A DNA stretch of 64,000 nucleotides from Linum tenue (GCA_946122785.1 CAMGYJ010000002.1:44901414-44965413); one strand, 5' to 3'; positions 46,726 through 56,734 are shown, counted from the stretch's first letter. Translations and numbers: made by a program. Notes: a model not told the origin generated them from the letters alone.

Positions 46726-48027
46726 ATGACCCGTAGCCAGTCGGGAGGTTTACTGACGTTGGATCCAGAGATTGAACGCACCTGCAACCAACTTCGGAGA
46801 CAACAGCGAGCTAGACTGGCTACGGTGGAGCGCATAGACGGCCAATTGAGCAGCGAGTCCGAGGACGAGTACGAGATGGAACGCGATCACAACCCACCTC
46901 CGGCGAATCAGCTCTTGGGGAACGACCCCAATCCCCAGGGAGATGGGGTTCATCATCATCCACCACCACCGGGTCCCACCTTGGAGTATTACTACACTCC
47001 ACGGATTGCTGACATCCGCCCGGTCATCCTCTATCCGCCCATTCCAGCAAACAACTTCGAGATCAAGCTATGTTGGATTCAACTCATTACATCCTCTATC
47101 CAGTTCCATGGCTTGAAGGATGAGGAGGCCCGGGTGCATCTCTCCCGTTTTCTGCAGCTGACGAACGGGTTCAAGCTGAACGGTGTCCCGGATGATGCAA
47201 TCCGCCTTCACCTCTTCCCCCATTCTCTGGCGGGGAATGCTAAGAGGTGGTTGGAGACCCAGCCCCCATTGTCCATCACTTCTTGGGACGATCTGGCAGA
47301 CAAGTTCGTGCACATGTACTATCCGGCATCGAAGACCACAGAGATTCAGCGGGAGATCACTCACTTCCGCCAAGAGCCAGATGAGTCACTTCGTGATGCA
47401 TGGGAGCGGTACATGGGATATTTCTGGCAGTGTCCCCATCATGGCTTCAGTGATGCATTCACAGTGGGGAACTTCTACAGCGCCCTCACTCTAGACAGCC
47501 AGAGGGTGATTGAGTCTCTATGCCCAGGAGGGGATATTCTCACTAAGACTCCACCTGAGCTGAACCAGATGATTAGTACCTTGGCTGCCCGAGATCATTC
47601 CTGGGGGCAGAACAGCAGAGGCAGAAATTCCCGGGACCGGGGTGTGCACGCTATGGAGGCCAGGTCCGGGTTAGAGCAGCAGGTGGCTGAGTTGGTGCAG
47701 ACATTGAAGCAGCCCAACAGTCTCCTTCCGGGCCGAGGTGTAGCTACGCCTCCAGTAGCTCAGTGTCAGTGGTGTGAGAGCCCGAATCACCTGGTGGAGG
47801 ATTGTCAGGCTATGAGGGAGTCCTCTACTCCCCAAGAACAGGTGGATTTCATCGCCAATGCTCGGCGCCTTGACCCATACAGCAGTACATACAATGAGGG
47901 GTGGTGCCAGCATCCCAACTTTGCCTGGAACAGCAACACCACTAAACCACCTGGTTTCCCAGCACCAACGGGTGGTTTTCAGCAGAGACAGCCCTTCCAG
48001 GCTAGGCAGGGGCCACCACCACAGTAG
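46726..48027 (+). CDS. Gypsy Gag protein, element B
   Basis: 433-codon open frame starting MTRSQSGG at the same site as in A and C. It holds an acidic/Pro-rich N-terminal part, the retrotransposon gag core (about residues 100-260: FEIKLCWIQL, HLFPHSLAGNAKRWLE, RDAWERYMGYFWQCPHHGF), then a zinc knuckle CQWC-X4-H-X4-C with all four ligands and a Gln/Pro-rich tail. TAG at 48025 falls where relatives continue (QPYQPRQG follows in frame), so the frame is slightly shortened or read through. It would form the particle and bind RNA. It is the best-preserved retroelement protein in the window. Confidence 0.88.
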   Translation: MTRSQSGGLLTLDPEIERTCNQLRRQQRARLATVERIDGQLSSESEDEYEMERDHNPPPANQLLGNDPNPQGDGVHHHPPPPGPTLEYYYTPRIADIRPVILYPPIPANNFEIKLCWIQLITSSIQFHGLKDEEARVHLSRFLQLTNGFKLNGVPDDAIRLHLFPHSLAGNAKRWLETQPPLSITSWDDLADKFVHMYYPASKTTEIQREITHFRQEPDESLRDAWERYMGYFWQCPHHGFSDAFTVGNFYSALTLDSQRVIESLCPGGDILTKTPPELNQMISTLAARDHSWGQNSRGRNSRDRGVHAMEARSGLEQQVAELVQTLKQPNSLLPGRGVATPPVAQCQWCESPNHLVEDCQAMRESSTPQEQVDFIANARRLDPYSSTYNEGWCQHPNFAWNSNTTKPPGFPAPTGGFQQRQPFQARQGPPPQ

Positions 48028-48500
48028 CAGCCCTACCAGCCTAGACAGGGGCAACCATTCATGCAGCCCCAACGTCAGTATGCCGAGCCAGCAGCAGCGC
48101 CAGCTCCCGATAATCAGATGACTGAGTTGAAGAACATTTTGGCGGCATTCATGACCACCAGCCAGGCAAATTTCACGAGGGTGGACCAGAGCATAGCCTC
48201 ACTGGAGGCAGGACAGAGGAACTAGGGTGCCATTATGCAAGATTTACAGAACCAGGTTGGTGCCATAGCTCGCCAAATTACTACCGGGCCCCGGGGACTC
48301 TACCTGCCACCACCATCCCCAATCCACGGAGCCGCACCAGCAGCTGGATGCCATTTTACCAGGAGCAGCACCACATCGCTGATCCTGCCCGACCAGGCAG
48401 GAGGAACCACTACCTGCTTCAGCACTTCCAGCCGATGATGCAAAGTGCGGGTGGAGAAGGAAGCCCCTGCTCCCAAGCCACAACCAGTGGTTAAGGAGCA
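48028..48500 (+). pseudogene. Gag tail and linker, element B
   Basis: In-frame continuation after the TAG: Gln/Pro-rich, then NQMTELKNILAAFMTTSQAN, a helix matching 60490-60714 of element C. A second TAG (about 48223) and frame changes follow. It would connect gag with protease in a full-length relative. Confidence 0.7.
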
Positions 48501-49090
48501 TGTGCCCCAGCTTCCCTTCCCCACTCGCCTACAAAGACAAGCTGGAGACTGAGTTTGCCAAGTTTATGGCAATGTTGAAGCAGCTCAACATCAGCATACC
48601 ATTTGTGGAGGCACTGTCGAAGATGCCCAAGTACGCAAAGTTCATGAAAGATCTCCTCACCAACAAGAAGAAACTTGGGGATCTCTCGACAGTGCTGCTG
48701 AGCGAGGAGTGTTCTGCTGTCCTGCAGAACAAGCTGCCCGAAAAGCGCAAGGACCCAGGGAGTTTTACTATCCCTCTTACTATTGGCAGCATGCATGTAG
48801 GAAAGTCCTTGGCGGACCTAGGCGCTAGCATTAATGTCATGCCATAAATTGTTCAAAAAGCTAGACCTAGGTGAACTTAGCCCTACTAGGATGAGCATTC
48901 AGCTAGCTGATCGTTCCGTTGTGCATCCTAGGGGTATCATAGAGGATCTGCTTGTTAATGTGGGTGCATTCACATATCCTGTTGATTTTGTTATTCTGGA
49001 TATAAATGGATGTGGATGTGCCTTTGATTCTGGGTAGACCATTTCTTGCCACCGCCAAGGCACTATTGATGTGCATGATGGTAAACTGAT
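48500..49090 (+). pseudogene. Gypsy protease, element B
   Basis: The frame 48500-48847 has KLETEFAKFMAMLKQ, GSFTIPLTIG and SLADLGASINVMP with the catalytic D-L-G intact. A small deletion after MP gives a stop, and 48834-49037 continues the domain in another frame (KLFKKLDLGEL, GRPFLATAKAL-like end). One or two indels separate it from a working protease. Confidence 0.85.
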
Positions 49091-49151
49091 CTGCGTGCTG
49101 GGAATGAACAGGCTACTTTTTCTGTGACTGAATTCGATCACTGTGCTATGA

Positions 49152-49547
49152 TTGCTGTCACACCTGTGCATGCTATTTCTGACCAGTACACGAGCCTGTC
49201 GTGTATCCTTCTGCACCTCTCATTTTGCAGGATCCCCCTCTCACCCTTCGCCGCCACTCACTCCAGCCTCACCACCGAATAAAAAGCTCAAAGAGGAGTG
49301 GCGGCCGAAGCAGCAGGTGCCTAAGCCCACTCGGAAGAAAGGCGGAGACCACTATGAGCTGGTCCCACCCTGCATCCAGATCACCCTGGCCATCCGCGTA
49401 CTCACTTGCCTGCATTCTGTCGGATGGCCAGGTCGAGCTAACCATTGCTGGTGGTGCACCCGTCGGGTGCACGGTCACCACCTGAAGCTGTACCTCAAGA
49501 GTGACGTGGATCCGCTCTTGGAGGCACCCTTTCTCGCGGACCCTTAG
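49152..49547 (+). pseudogene. Integrase C-terminal remnant, element B
   Basis: The frame ends VHGHHLKLYLKSDVD...ADP-stop, matching the integrase C terminus of element C (NGHRLKLYLGDKVE...ADP-stop at 57224). The region between protease and this remnant, which should hold RT, RNase H and the integrase core, is missing. A stretch KKLKEEWRPKQQ of unclear origin lies at the junction. Confidence 0.7.
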
Positions 49548-49768
49548 TTCCGCCATGGGCGTCCAGCTAAAAGACGGTAAAGAAGCGCTTGTGGGGAGGC
49601 AACCCCACCACGGCTTGCATTTCTTTTTCCCTTTTTTCTGAGTTTTTGTGTCGTGTCGAGTCAGTTGCATGTCTGTAATGAAGTTCGGTCGTCTGTGATG
49701 CATTGATATGGTGTTTTCGTGCAGGAGAGGTTGAAATTTTGGGCGAATGAGATTTTGGCCGATTTGGG

Positions 49769-50090
49769 GGAAATACCCGGTCGTGGGCCAAAATACCCGA
49801 CCGGGTATTTTTGGACCACGATCGGGACCCCCTCTGTTTCTCGGGGGGAAAAAAGGGAAATACCCGACCTCGTCCCAAAAATACCCGACCGGGTATTTTT
49901 GGTTCGAGGCCGGGGATTTTCAAGGCCTTGCACGCTGCGTTTCACAAAATACCCGACCTTGACCCAAAATTACCCGACCGGGTATTTTTGGCTCAAGGCC
50001 GGGTATATTGGTCCATTCGATACGCCGCGTTTAACAACCCCCGGTCGTGGAATCAAAAATACCCGACCGGGGATTTTTCCTATTTAAAGG
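49769..50090 (+). promoter_or_regulatory. Internal palindrome cluster and TATA-like box, element B
   Basis: At least four full AATACCCGACCGGGTATTT-type palindromes or half-pairs, the same word as in the B LTRs, lie between the integrase remnant and the Athila-like ORF. The last (about 50057-50077) ends a few bases before TATTTAAAGG (50081-50090), which resembles AATTTAAAGG in the LTR. A CT-rich leader follows. It looks like a second copy of the LTR promoter core. Confidence 0.65.
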
Positions 50091-50176
50091 AAACCCCCGG
50101 TCAATTTCTCTCTCTACCCTCATTTTTTCCAAAATTCCTCCTCTCTTCTCTCAAAACCTCTCCCCTCTCTCCTCTT

Positions 50177-50330
50177 TGGCCGCCGGCCGCCGCCGCGCCG
50201 CCGCCGGCCGCCGCCGCGCCGCCGTCGCCGCCGCCGCGCCGCCGTCGCCGCCGGTCATTTTCCGGCGACTTTCCGACGACTCGCCGGCCATTTTCCGGCG
50301 AGCCTCCCGGGCGATTTTTTGGCTCCCTCA
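50177..50330 (+). repeat. GCC-repeat tract in the leader of the B internal transcript
   Basis: Long run of GCC/GCCGCG units (50177-50252) followed by TTTTCCGGCGA repeats to about 50310. Extremely GC-rich against the AT-rich surroundings. It lies between the internal TATA-like box and the extra ORF and would be in its 5' leader. Confidence 0.8.
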
Positions 50331-50697
50331 CGCGTCCCTCACCCCTTCCTCGTGTCCTAGCTACAGTTCTACTTGCGTTTTCACGTGTGTTTCTTGTTAA
50401 TTACTCTTTTCATGGAAAATCGAACTATAGATTGTAGGACCGAGAACTGTGTTTGCATGCCCGATTTAGAGTAGGGTGAGGGATGCCTTGAGTATGCATG
50501 GATTTATATGTGGTATATGTGCTGCTCCCGTGTACTTAATGTGGTAGGTTCTGTGGTCTTGCCTTGATTCCGGTTGAGTTGATTTCGATTCAACCAGTTG
50601 TGCTTAACTGTTAGCCTAGGTGAGCCTTAAGTGGGGGAAGTGATGAACCCATGCTGTTGGTCCTGACAAGTTTTTCTTGGCTCCACCTTTGGTTTGT

Positions 50698-50708
50698 TGG
50701 TTTTGCAG
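50698..50708 (+). other. Predicted 3' splice site before the Athila-like ORF, element B
   Basis: TGGTTTTGCAG precedes GATCATG. The T-rich tract (GGTTTGTTGGTTTTGCAG) fits a plant acceptor, and the same AG/GATCATG junction is kept in element C. This suggests that the ORF is expressed from a spliced RNA. Confidence 0.5.
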
Positions 50709-50712
50709 GATC

Positions 50713-52024
50713 ATGTCCCTCGACCATCCCTTTGTGCAGGGCCTGCGCCTGCACCCGGAGTACGCGGATCAGTTCCGCAAGGTGATCCGAGGGAAATTGG
50801 AGCGCCACCACCACCTCGAGTGGGCAGTGTTCGAGCAGCTCCACTGCATGCAGGAGCTCATCGCCGCCATCAGTCACCGCGATTGGCGGACGCTGCTTAC
50901 CATAGACGAGCCCACCTACACGGAGCTGGTGTGGGAGTTCTACACCACGTTTAAGTACGACAGCAAGAAGCCTCGGGACTCCTGTGTAGTGACGTTCATG
51001 CTGGGGAGCTACCCCCGGGAGCTGACCATTGACGGGTTGGCCTACGCCTTGGGGATCGAGTACCACCCGTTCGATCGCCACGAGGTCGAGATCCCGAACC
51101 CGACCGAATGGAACCAGGACGAGTTCTACCGCCAGGTAGCCAGGCACGCCCATAGGTATGACTTCTTCGATGCGGGCCAGACCTACGTCAGCACCCTCAA
51201 GCCGGAGTGGCACATTCTGAACCTGCTGATCACCCGCTCCATCGTCCCCAACGTCACCGGCTCGCATAAGATTCCGAAGCGGGTGCTGTATGCCATGTAC
51301 TCGAGGGGTACCCGGAGCACATGCTCCACTTGGGTTTTTCGTGGCCATCACCTTCTCCCGGTGCCACGGGAAACCCACCCATCTCTTTTGTGGTCCCCTG
51401 ATCACCCGGTTGGCGCGCCATTTCGCCATCAGCTTCCAGGGGCTTCATGATGCTTCTGCACGGGGCGGCTCCACCCCCCTCAGCCGGGACGTGCTCCACA
51501 GTGCACGCCTCCTGGCCACTGATGACATCCGTACCTTGGTGGATGGGCTTTCTATGCTCCCTGAGGAGGTTGTGGATCTCGATGAGGACGAGGAGGACGC
51601 TGACTACTCAGGAGAGGAGGTGGATGAGGATGCTGATGATGATGATGACGGGGCCATGGATGCCGATGAGCCGGAGCCCCCGCTCTCTCCACCAGGGGAC
51701 CTTCAGCCTCGACGGAGACCAGTGAGAGGCGAGTCCTCCTCTGGTCCTTCTGGTCCTTCTGGTCCGTCGATGGCTTCTGGCCCATCGATGGACTTCTTCA
51801 CGGAGCAGTTCCAGCAGATGGGGCTCCAGTTCCAGCAGCTCGGTCTTCAAAACCAGCAGCTCATGGACCATCAGGTCCAGTTCTACCAGCAGTATTCGGC
51901 CCACCAGGCCGAGTACCAGTCCAGGCTGGCGGATGTTGACGAGCGCCTTGGCCGCTTGGAGACCCATATGGGAGTCACTAGTGCTCTCTCATGGAGCGGG
52001 AGAGAGATCATGGACGCCAACTGA
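50713..52024 (+). pseudogene. Athila-like extra ORF, element B
   Basis: Starts MSLDHPF at 50713. N-terminal domain with DWRTLL..DEPTYTELVWEFY and LKPEWHILNLLI, shared with element C. Two small indels near 51300-51345 shift the frame into 51290-52024. There the protein has a strongly acidic stretch (about 51565-51680), a Ser/Pro/Gly segment and a Gln-rich coiled-coil-like end (FQQMGLQFQQLGLQNQQLM ... RLGRLETHMG). Without the indels it would be about 435 residues. It is of the type found after pol in Athila elements. It has no signal peptide or membrane segment, so it does not look like an envelope protein. Function unknown. Confidence 0.75.
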
Positions 52025-53396
52025 TGGAGTACTCGGAGCACCTGCTCCAGGTTTGTCACCCTCCAGAGGAGCACCACTGGACCACCGGTGGAATCATTCA
52101 CCACCACACCCACCACCAGAGGATGGTGACGACGACCTCATGAACCAGATCGACTTCTCCGGTCTCGGAGGGCCTTAGGGCATGTTTTGAGTGGTTTTGT
52201 CTTTGTCAGCATGCAAACTGATTTGTGTCGGTTTTGTTTTTTCTTTTTGGATGCTGTACTATTGGGCTGACCATTGGACCTAACATATGTGTTTGAGCTC
52301 TTTGGTGGTTCCTTTAGCTGTGCCTGTGTTCTCGACTGGTCCTCTCTCCAGTCCGTTTTATGCCGACTGGTCCATTTCCAGTCTCCTGCAGTCTGTGCAC
52401 ACCGGTAACATCATTCCCCTTTCCTTCCCTCTTCTCCATTGGGGCAATGTCGATCTTAAGTGTGGGGGGGATGTTTATCTTTTTACTGCATTAGATCTAT
52501 TTGTGTGCTTAGAGCCTAGTCCATTGTCCAAATTTTTAAAATTTGAGGGCTCCAAGTACGTGTTCCTTGCAATTGCCTGCTCAGTATGCTTTGAATTGAC
52601 AGTCTCTGTAGTAATGTGCAACCTAGGGAGGTAGTGTAGCACTATGGAGGATGTTGATGCATTTAAGAAGTCTCATTTCTTCTTCATATTGTGTTGGTTG
52701 ATTGAGTGAATTAGTGATCTTAGGACCCTTGAATTGTGTGGTGTTGTGGACTCTCTGCCTGTCATGGACTCTTGTATCATGTTTTGAAAATAACAGGTGC
52801 TCGAAAATGTGCTTTAAAATAACGTCTCCCGTGCGAATAGGGCGAAAGTGTGTAAGGGGAGACGGGAATCCGTTCCCAATTTCCACCTACTACCTCCAGC
52901 CCCCTTACATGTCTTTCCCCGCACGAGGCTCGAGACACCCGCTCCTGGCATGGCCGGTAAGAGCTGGGCTCCCGCAAAACCTTTGCTAGGTGGGAGCCCC
53001 GTTTTCTGAAAAACAGGTTGGAACCCTTGAAAAAAAAGAAAGAAAAAAAGAAAAACAAGCAAAAAGAAGAAAGAAAAGGGGTTCCAACCATCTTCAAGAA
53101 GAAAATCGAGCACCTTGAAAAAATGTGAGTCCATGATCTTTTGTTTTTGAGAGTCTCTTCATCCACGATTCATTTGTCCTCTGTTCACTATTTACCATGA
53201 TGCCGACTCGAGACTAGCGTTCTCGCCGAAGAAGCTATGAGATGACTTGTGCGTCGGTTGACTTCGTAAGTTTCTAAATGATCTAGGAAGTCCTCTACCT
53301 ATGATCGGGGTTGTTTGTTGCTATAGAGGTCTGGAGAGTTGCATTGGTTTGAGTTAGGTTTGCTTGGGGACAAGCAAACGGTTAAGTGGGGGAGTT
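52025..53396 (+). other. 3' non-coding region of element B
   Basis: After the extra ORF. Contains GACTGG/CCAGTC repeats (52332-52392), a second polypurine-like tract CTTAAGTGTGGGGGGG (52455-52470), A/G-rich DNA near 53030-53100, and the polypurine tract proper (53386-53396). No convincing coding frame. Confidence 0.75.
53381..53396 (+). other. Polypurine tract of element B
   Basis: GTTAAGTGGGGGAGTT directly before the 3' LTR. The related tract before the C 3' LTR (minus strand) reads GGTTAAGTGTGGGGGAATTT. Confidence 0.88.
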
Positions 53397-54714
53397 TGAT
53401 AGACCGATAATTACACATGTTTTCACCCCTATTCTGAAGCCGTTTGAGATGTGGATCCTAGTGTTTTAAGCCGATTTCATGCTAGGTTGTGTGTTTATGT
53501 CATAGTTCAGGACCCGGCGTTGGAATCGAGGCGGGAGAAACGAGTTCTGGGTCGAAAGAGCGAAGTTGGGACGAAGGGGACTGATGGAGGAAAATACCCG
53601 GCCATGTCCAAGAATACCCGGCCGGGTATATTATTTTGGGCGCCCCCGAGAATCAGAGAGGGGCCCGGGCAGAAGGCTTAAATCCCGGTCGGGGTTTATT
53701 GGAGCAGACCGGGGATTTTCCCCCTGACCAAAACGCACGCTTTAACAATACCCGGTCGATACCCAAAATACCCGACCGGGTATTTTGACGGGTATCGCGA
53801 CAGGCAGCCAATTTAAAGGAGAAGAAGGCCAACATTCAAGGGTTCCGAGTTTTAGAGAGAGAGAGCGATTCCCAGAGAGAGAAAGTGACGAACCAGAGTT
53901 CCCAAGTGCCATAGCTTGATCTTCATCACCATTCGAGCCCGGCTTGAGCTTGGAGAAGTGCCGATTAACGTCCAGGAGCAGAAATCCATCTTCTCAGTAT
54001 GATTTCCGCGTCTGAATCTGCTTTTGCTTCTTTCTCTATGGAGTAGTTTCCCCATTCATCTGGTATGGAGAACCCTAGATTTGTATGCTAGGTCCGATTG
54101 TATGAACCCAAGTACAGAGTTTATGAATTGATTATATTCGATTGAGGTTTGAATGATGGAATGACTTGAATCCTGATCAAATTCCTATTTGTTTCTGCTT
54201 TGACCTAGAATGAGAATATCTGCCTAGGTTGATAGAGTATCCTTAATTAAAGGTAGTGAATTGGTGACTTTAGTCGAGGAGCCAATTCGCTATTCTGTAC
54301 CGAATTCAATTCGGTAGTGGAGGTTTGGTTCGTTAGGGCCTCAATCTGTTTACTCCGGTGGAGGTTATTCGCCCGCTAGAGACTCAGATTGAGAGGGTCT
54401 AGAGACCTTTAGTCGAGACTTCAGACTGTTTAAGAACCTTCCGCAGTATAACTTTCATGAAAACTGAACTTGGTAAATTGCAATCCGGCTTAACTGCACT
54501 CTAGGGGGAACCATATCCGGGTGACCTCTCTTGACTTGAACAACCGTTTAACTTGATTTGCGTTTTTGTTAGTTTGAACCTGCACTAAAAGTTCACTGCT
54601 AGATAACGAGAATTCACCGAGTAGTCATCAAATCTAGGACCCGGGTTGACAATACTACGCTTTAGGAAGTGGTTATACTTGGCCATTTTCTAGAGTGACA
54701 GTAGGAGTGAGTCA
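53397..54714 (+). repeat. 3' LTR of gypsy element B
   Basis: 1318 bp, TGATAGACCG ... GAGTCA, directly after the polypurine tract AGTGGGGGAGTT. The flanking CCAGT duplication fixes its end. Confidence 0.94.
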
Positions 54715-55094
54715 CCAGTCAAGGGCAGGGGACTGGAAGTGGACCAGTCCAAGGGTACATAGCGAGAGGCATGAAAACACACACACTGGGTAAAAGAACC
54801 ATAGATCCATGTCTACAATCCAAATGAAAAGGAAAGCCAGAACCAACAACGACGGGAGTCTCAGTCTGGACAAGAAATGAAGTACATAACCCTCAAATCT
54901 CCACTAGATCACATCGCCACCATCGCCCGTGGGAGGTGGGTAGTCGTACTCGTACCCCGGTGACTGCACGAAGGGGTAGTGGATCTAGTTATGGTTTAGG
55001 CCCATATAGTGCATGATGTAGTGCTGGCCGGACATGAGACGGCGGCCGCGGTCCCACTCACGATCAAGGCGGGCGTGGATGTGCTCCTGGCTAG
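54715..55094 (-). other. 3' non-coding region of element C (proximal part)
   Basis: Between the Athila-like ORF and the B insertion site. It contains degraded codons continuing the ORF to about 54905, then a GACTGG/CCAGTC-rich segment (54715-54755) conserved with element B at 52332-52392. Confidence 0.65.
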
Positions 55095-56126
55095 CTAAAT
55101 TTGCTCGTTCAGACGAGCAATGGCTGCTAACTGGTCAGCAGCGGTGACCGCAGGGGCTGCGAAAGAACCAGGGGCAGCATCAGAAGGACCCGTGGGGGCC
55201 TGGGTACGGCGTGCAGGACAACGGGGGACACGGTGCCCCCGAGCAGCACTCGACTTTGGCCGGTCGTCCCCGATAGGAGCAAGCATATGCGGCCTAAGAA
55301 GATCCGCGATCCATGTCAGGCGCCCCTCACGATCGAGCAGGTGCTGATGTCGGAGAACAGCCTCGTTGAATGGTGTCGCGACGTGGATTAGGGTCATGCC
55401 AGCAGTGTCGACCCCATAGTAGCGGGCCAGGGTTGTGCTCACCGGGCCACAGACAAGGTAGCGATCCTGGCTGGCGCAGACCTTGGTGATGGTATGCGTG
55501 ATAACAGAGCCCAGCTCTATAGTGTCCTCCTCCAGACCCATCACATGCATGAAGTACAGCGTCCGAAGGGTGACCAGGTTGGCCGAGCCCCGACTTGGAG
55601 TGTAGGACTGAGTGAACAGGTGGTTCAGGATCCGCCACTCCGGACGGAGTAGGGTGGCCCTCGTCTGGCTGGGTATGTACTCCTCACCCAAGTTCTCAGG
55701 TCGGCAAATGCGCTCGAAGTAAGCCTGGCAAGGAAAGGAAGTGGGATCCGCCTCGTCTATGACCAATGCACCATCGCCGGAGTCGAGGGAATTCAGGCCA
55801 AGTGAAACAGCCAACTCCCAGTAACTGACGGAGTGCTCGACCCTGCCGAGAGTGAAACGAATGGCGTCAGCATGTTCAGCCGCCTTCCGCGACGAATGGG
55901 AGAAGGAGGCGTAGAACTCCCAAACAAGCTTCTGGTAGGTCGGCTCGTCGAGGCAGAGGAGGCGCCGCCAACCATAGGCGCGAACAACGGCCTCCATCTA
56001 CTGGCGAGCGTGGAGCGCCTCGAACACCCCAAAGTCCAGGTGCAGGTGCTCGGAGATATGGCGGGTGCGGATGGTCCGCAGGTGGTGGCACTGAGTGGTG
56101 CTTAAGAGGTCCAAGTAGTCCTCCAT
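55095..56126 (-). pseudogene. Athila-like extra ORF, element C
   Basis: Begins MEDYLDLLS at 56126, where AG precedes GATCATG exactly as in element B. One stop (TAG for CAG, codon 43) interrupts it, and the open part is 300 codons (55095-55997). Shares with B the block W-R-x-L-L-x-x-DEPTY-x-x-LVWEFY and a later LRPEWRILNHLFT. It ends in a Pro/Ala-rich tail and an AAIARLNEQI helix at another TAG. It resembles the extra ORF downstream of pol in Athila-type elements (Pfam families for plant transposon proteins). Molecular role unknown. Confidence 0.75.
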
Positions 56127-56734
56127 GATCCTTCACAGTAACAGAGAGCACAAATGCCACATAGAGGGGGGTTAATGTTAGGCCAAACCACACAGGGAGC
56201 CCTCAAATAGTAAGATTTGGACAGTGGACTAGGCTCTCGGTGGAATAAACACACAATCCAATCCCAAATATCCATCCAATCGGCTATTCACCAAACAAAT
56301 TCCAACCAAACATACAATGGCACAATTCTACACATGCAATTGGTAGGCCGGCAAAACTAATTCAGGGGAACAATTACTTCAAGCATATATCTCTATCGGC
56401 CTACCAAATCGATCTAAGTTCATGCCAAAATCTCAAGTTCTGCACGTATAACCCTAGGTATCAATTCTCCAAAATTGACTAAGAGACAACGAGAACGAAC
56501 CTGAAGACGCAAGTAGATACCAAAGGGAAGGTGAAGAAAAGAGCAAATGCACTCCAGAACCACCGGAGAACTCGCCGCCGGCTACCCAACCTCCGCCAAA
56601 CAGGACCAAACTTCTGGGGAATGTGCTCCCTGTCGCCAGAAGCGTAGGCGAAGTCTCGGTTTGTGATTTGGAGGTCGGGGAGGCAGTTGTGTCCGGAAAA
56701 TCGAAATCTGATGGGGGAAGAGGCCGAAAATCAA

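Larger units (their letters stand above)
45240..54714 (+). mobile_element. Ty3/gypsy element B (Athila-like), young non-autonomous insertion, TSD CCAGT
   Basis: Complete plus-strand insertion of 9475 bp inside element C with a perfect 5-bp duplication CCAGT (45235-45239, 54715-54719). It has two similar LTRs, a primer site, a long open gag, a protease remnant, the last part of integrase, an internal palindrome cluster, the Athila-like ORF and a polypurine tract. Reverse transcriptase, RNase H and most of integrase are absent, so it must have relied on a relative's enzymes. Confidence 0.95.

Noticed and set aside
49769..50090. CRISPR-like array
   Set aside because: Repeats are short palindromes with irregular spacing inside a plant LTR retrotransposon. 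There are no constant spacers or cas genes.
50101..50331. Minus-strand Gly/Ala/Arg-rich frame
   Set aside because: It is produced by the GCC-repeat tract in the leader of element B. Codon content is pure repeat.
51552..51967. Minus-strand frames over the acidic part of the B extra ORF
   Set aside because: They are antisense shadows. The plus frame has the conserved domain and the homologue in element C.
50713..52024. Envelope protein by analogy with env-like Athila genes
   Set aside because: No signal peptide, membrane helix or cleavage site is visible in either copy. An env role is not supported by the sequence.
52777..53166. Minus-strand frames near the 3' end of element B
   Set aside because: They lie in the non-coding region before the polypurine tract. 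Phe/Lys-rich stretches come from an A/G-rich tract.
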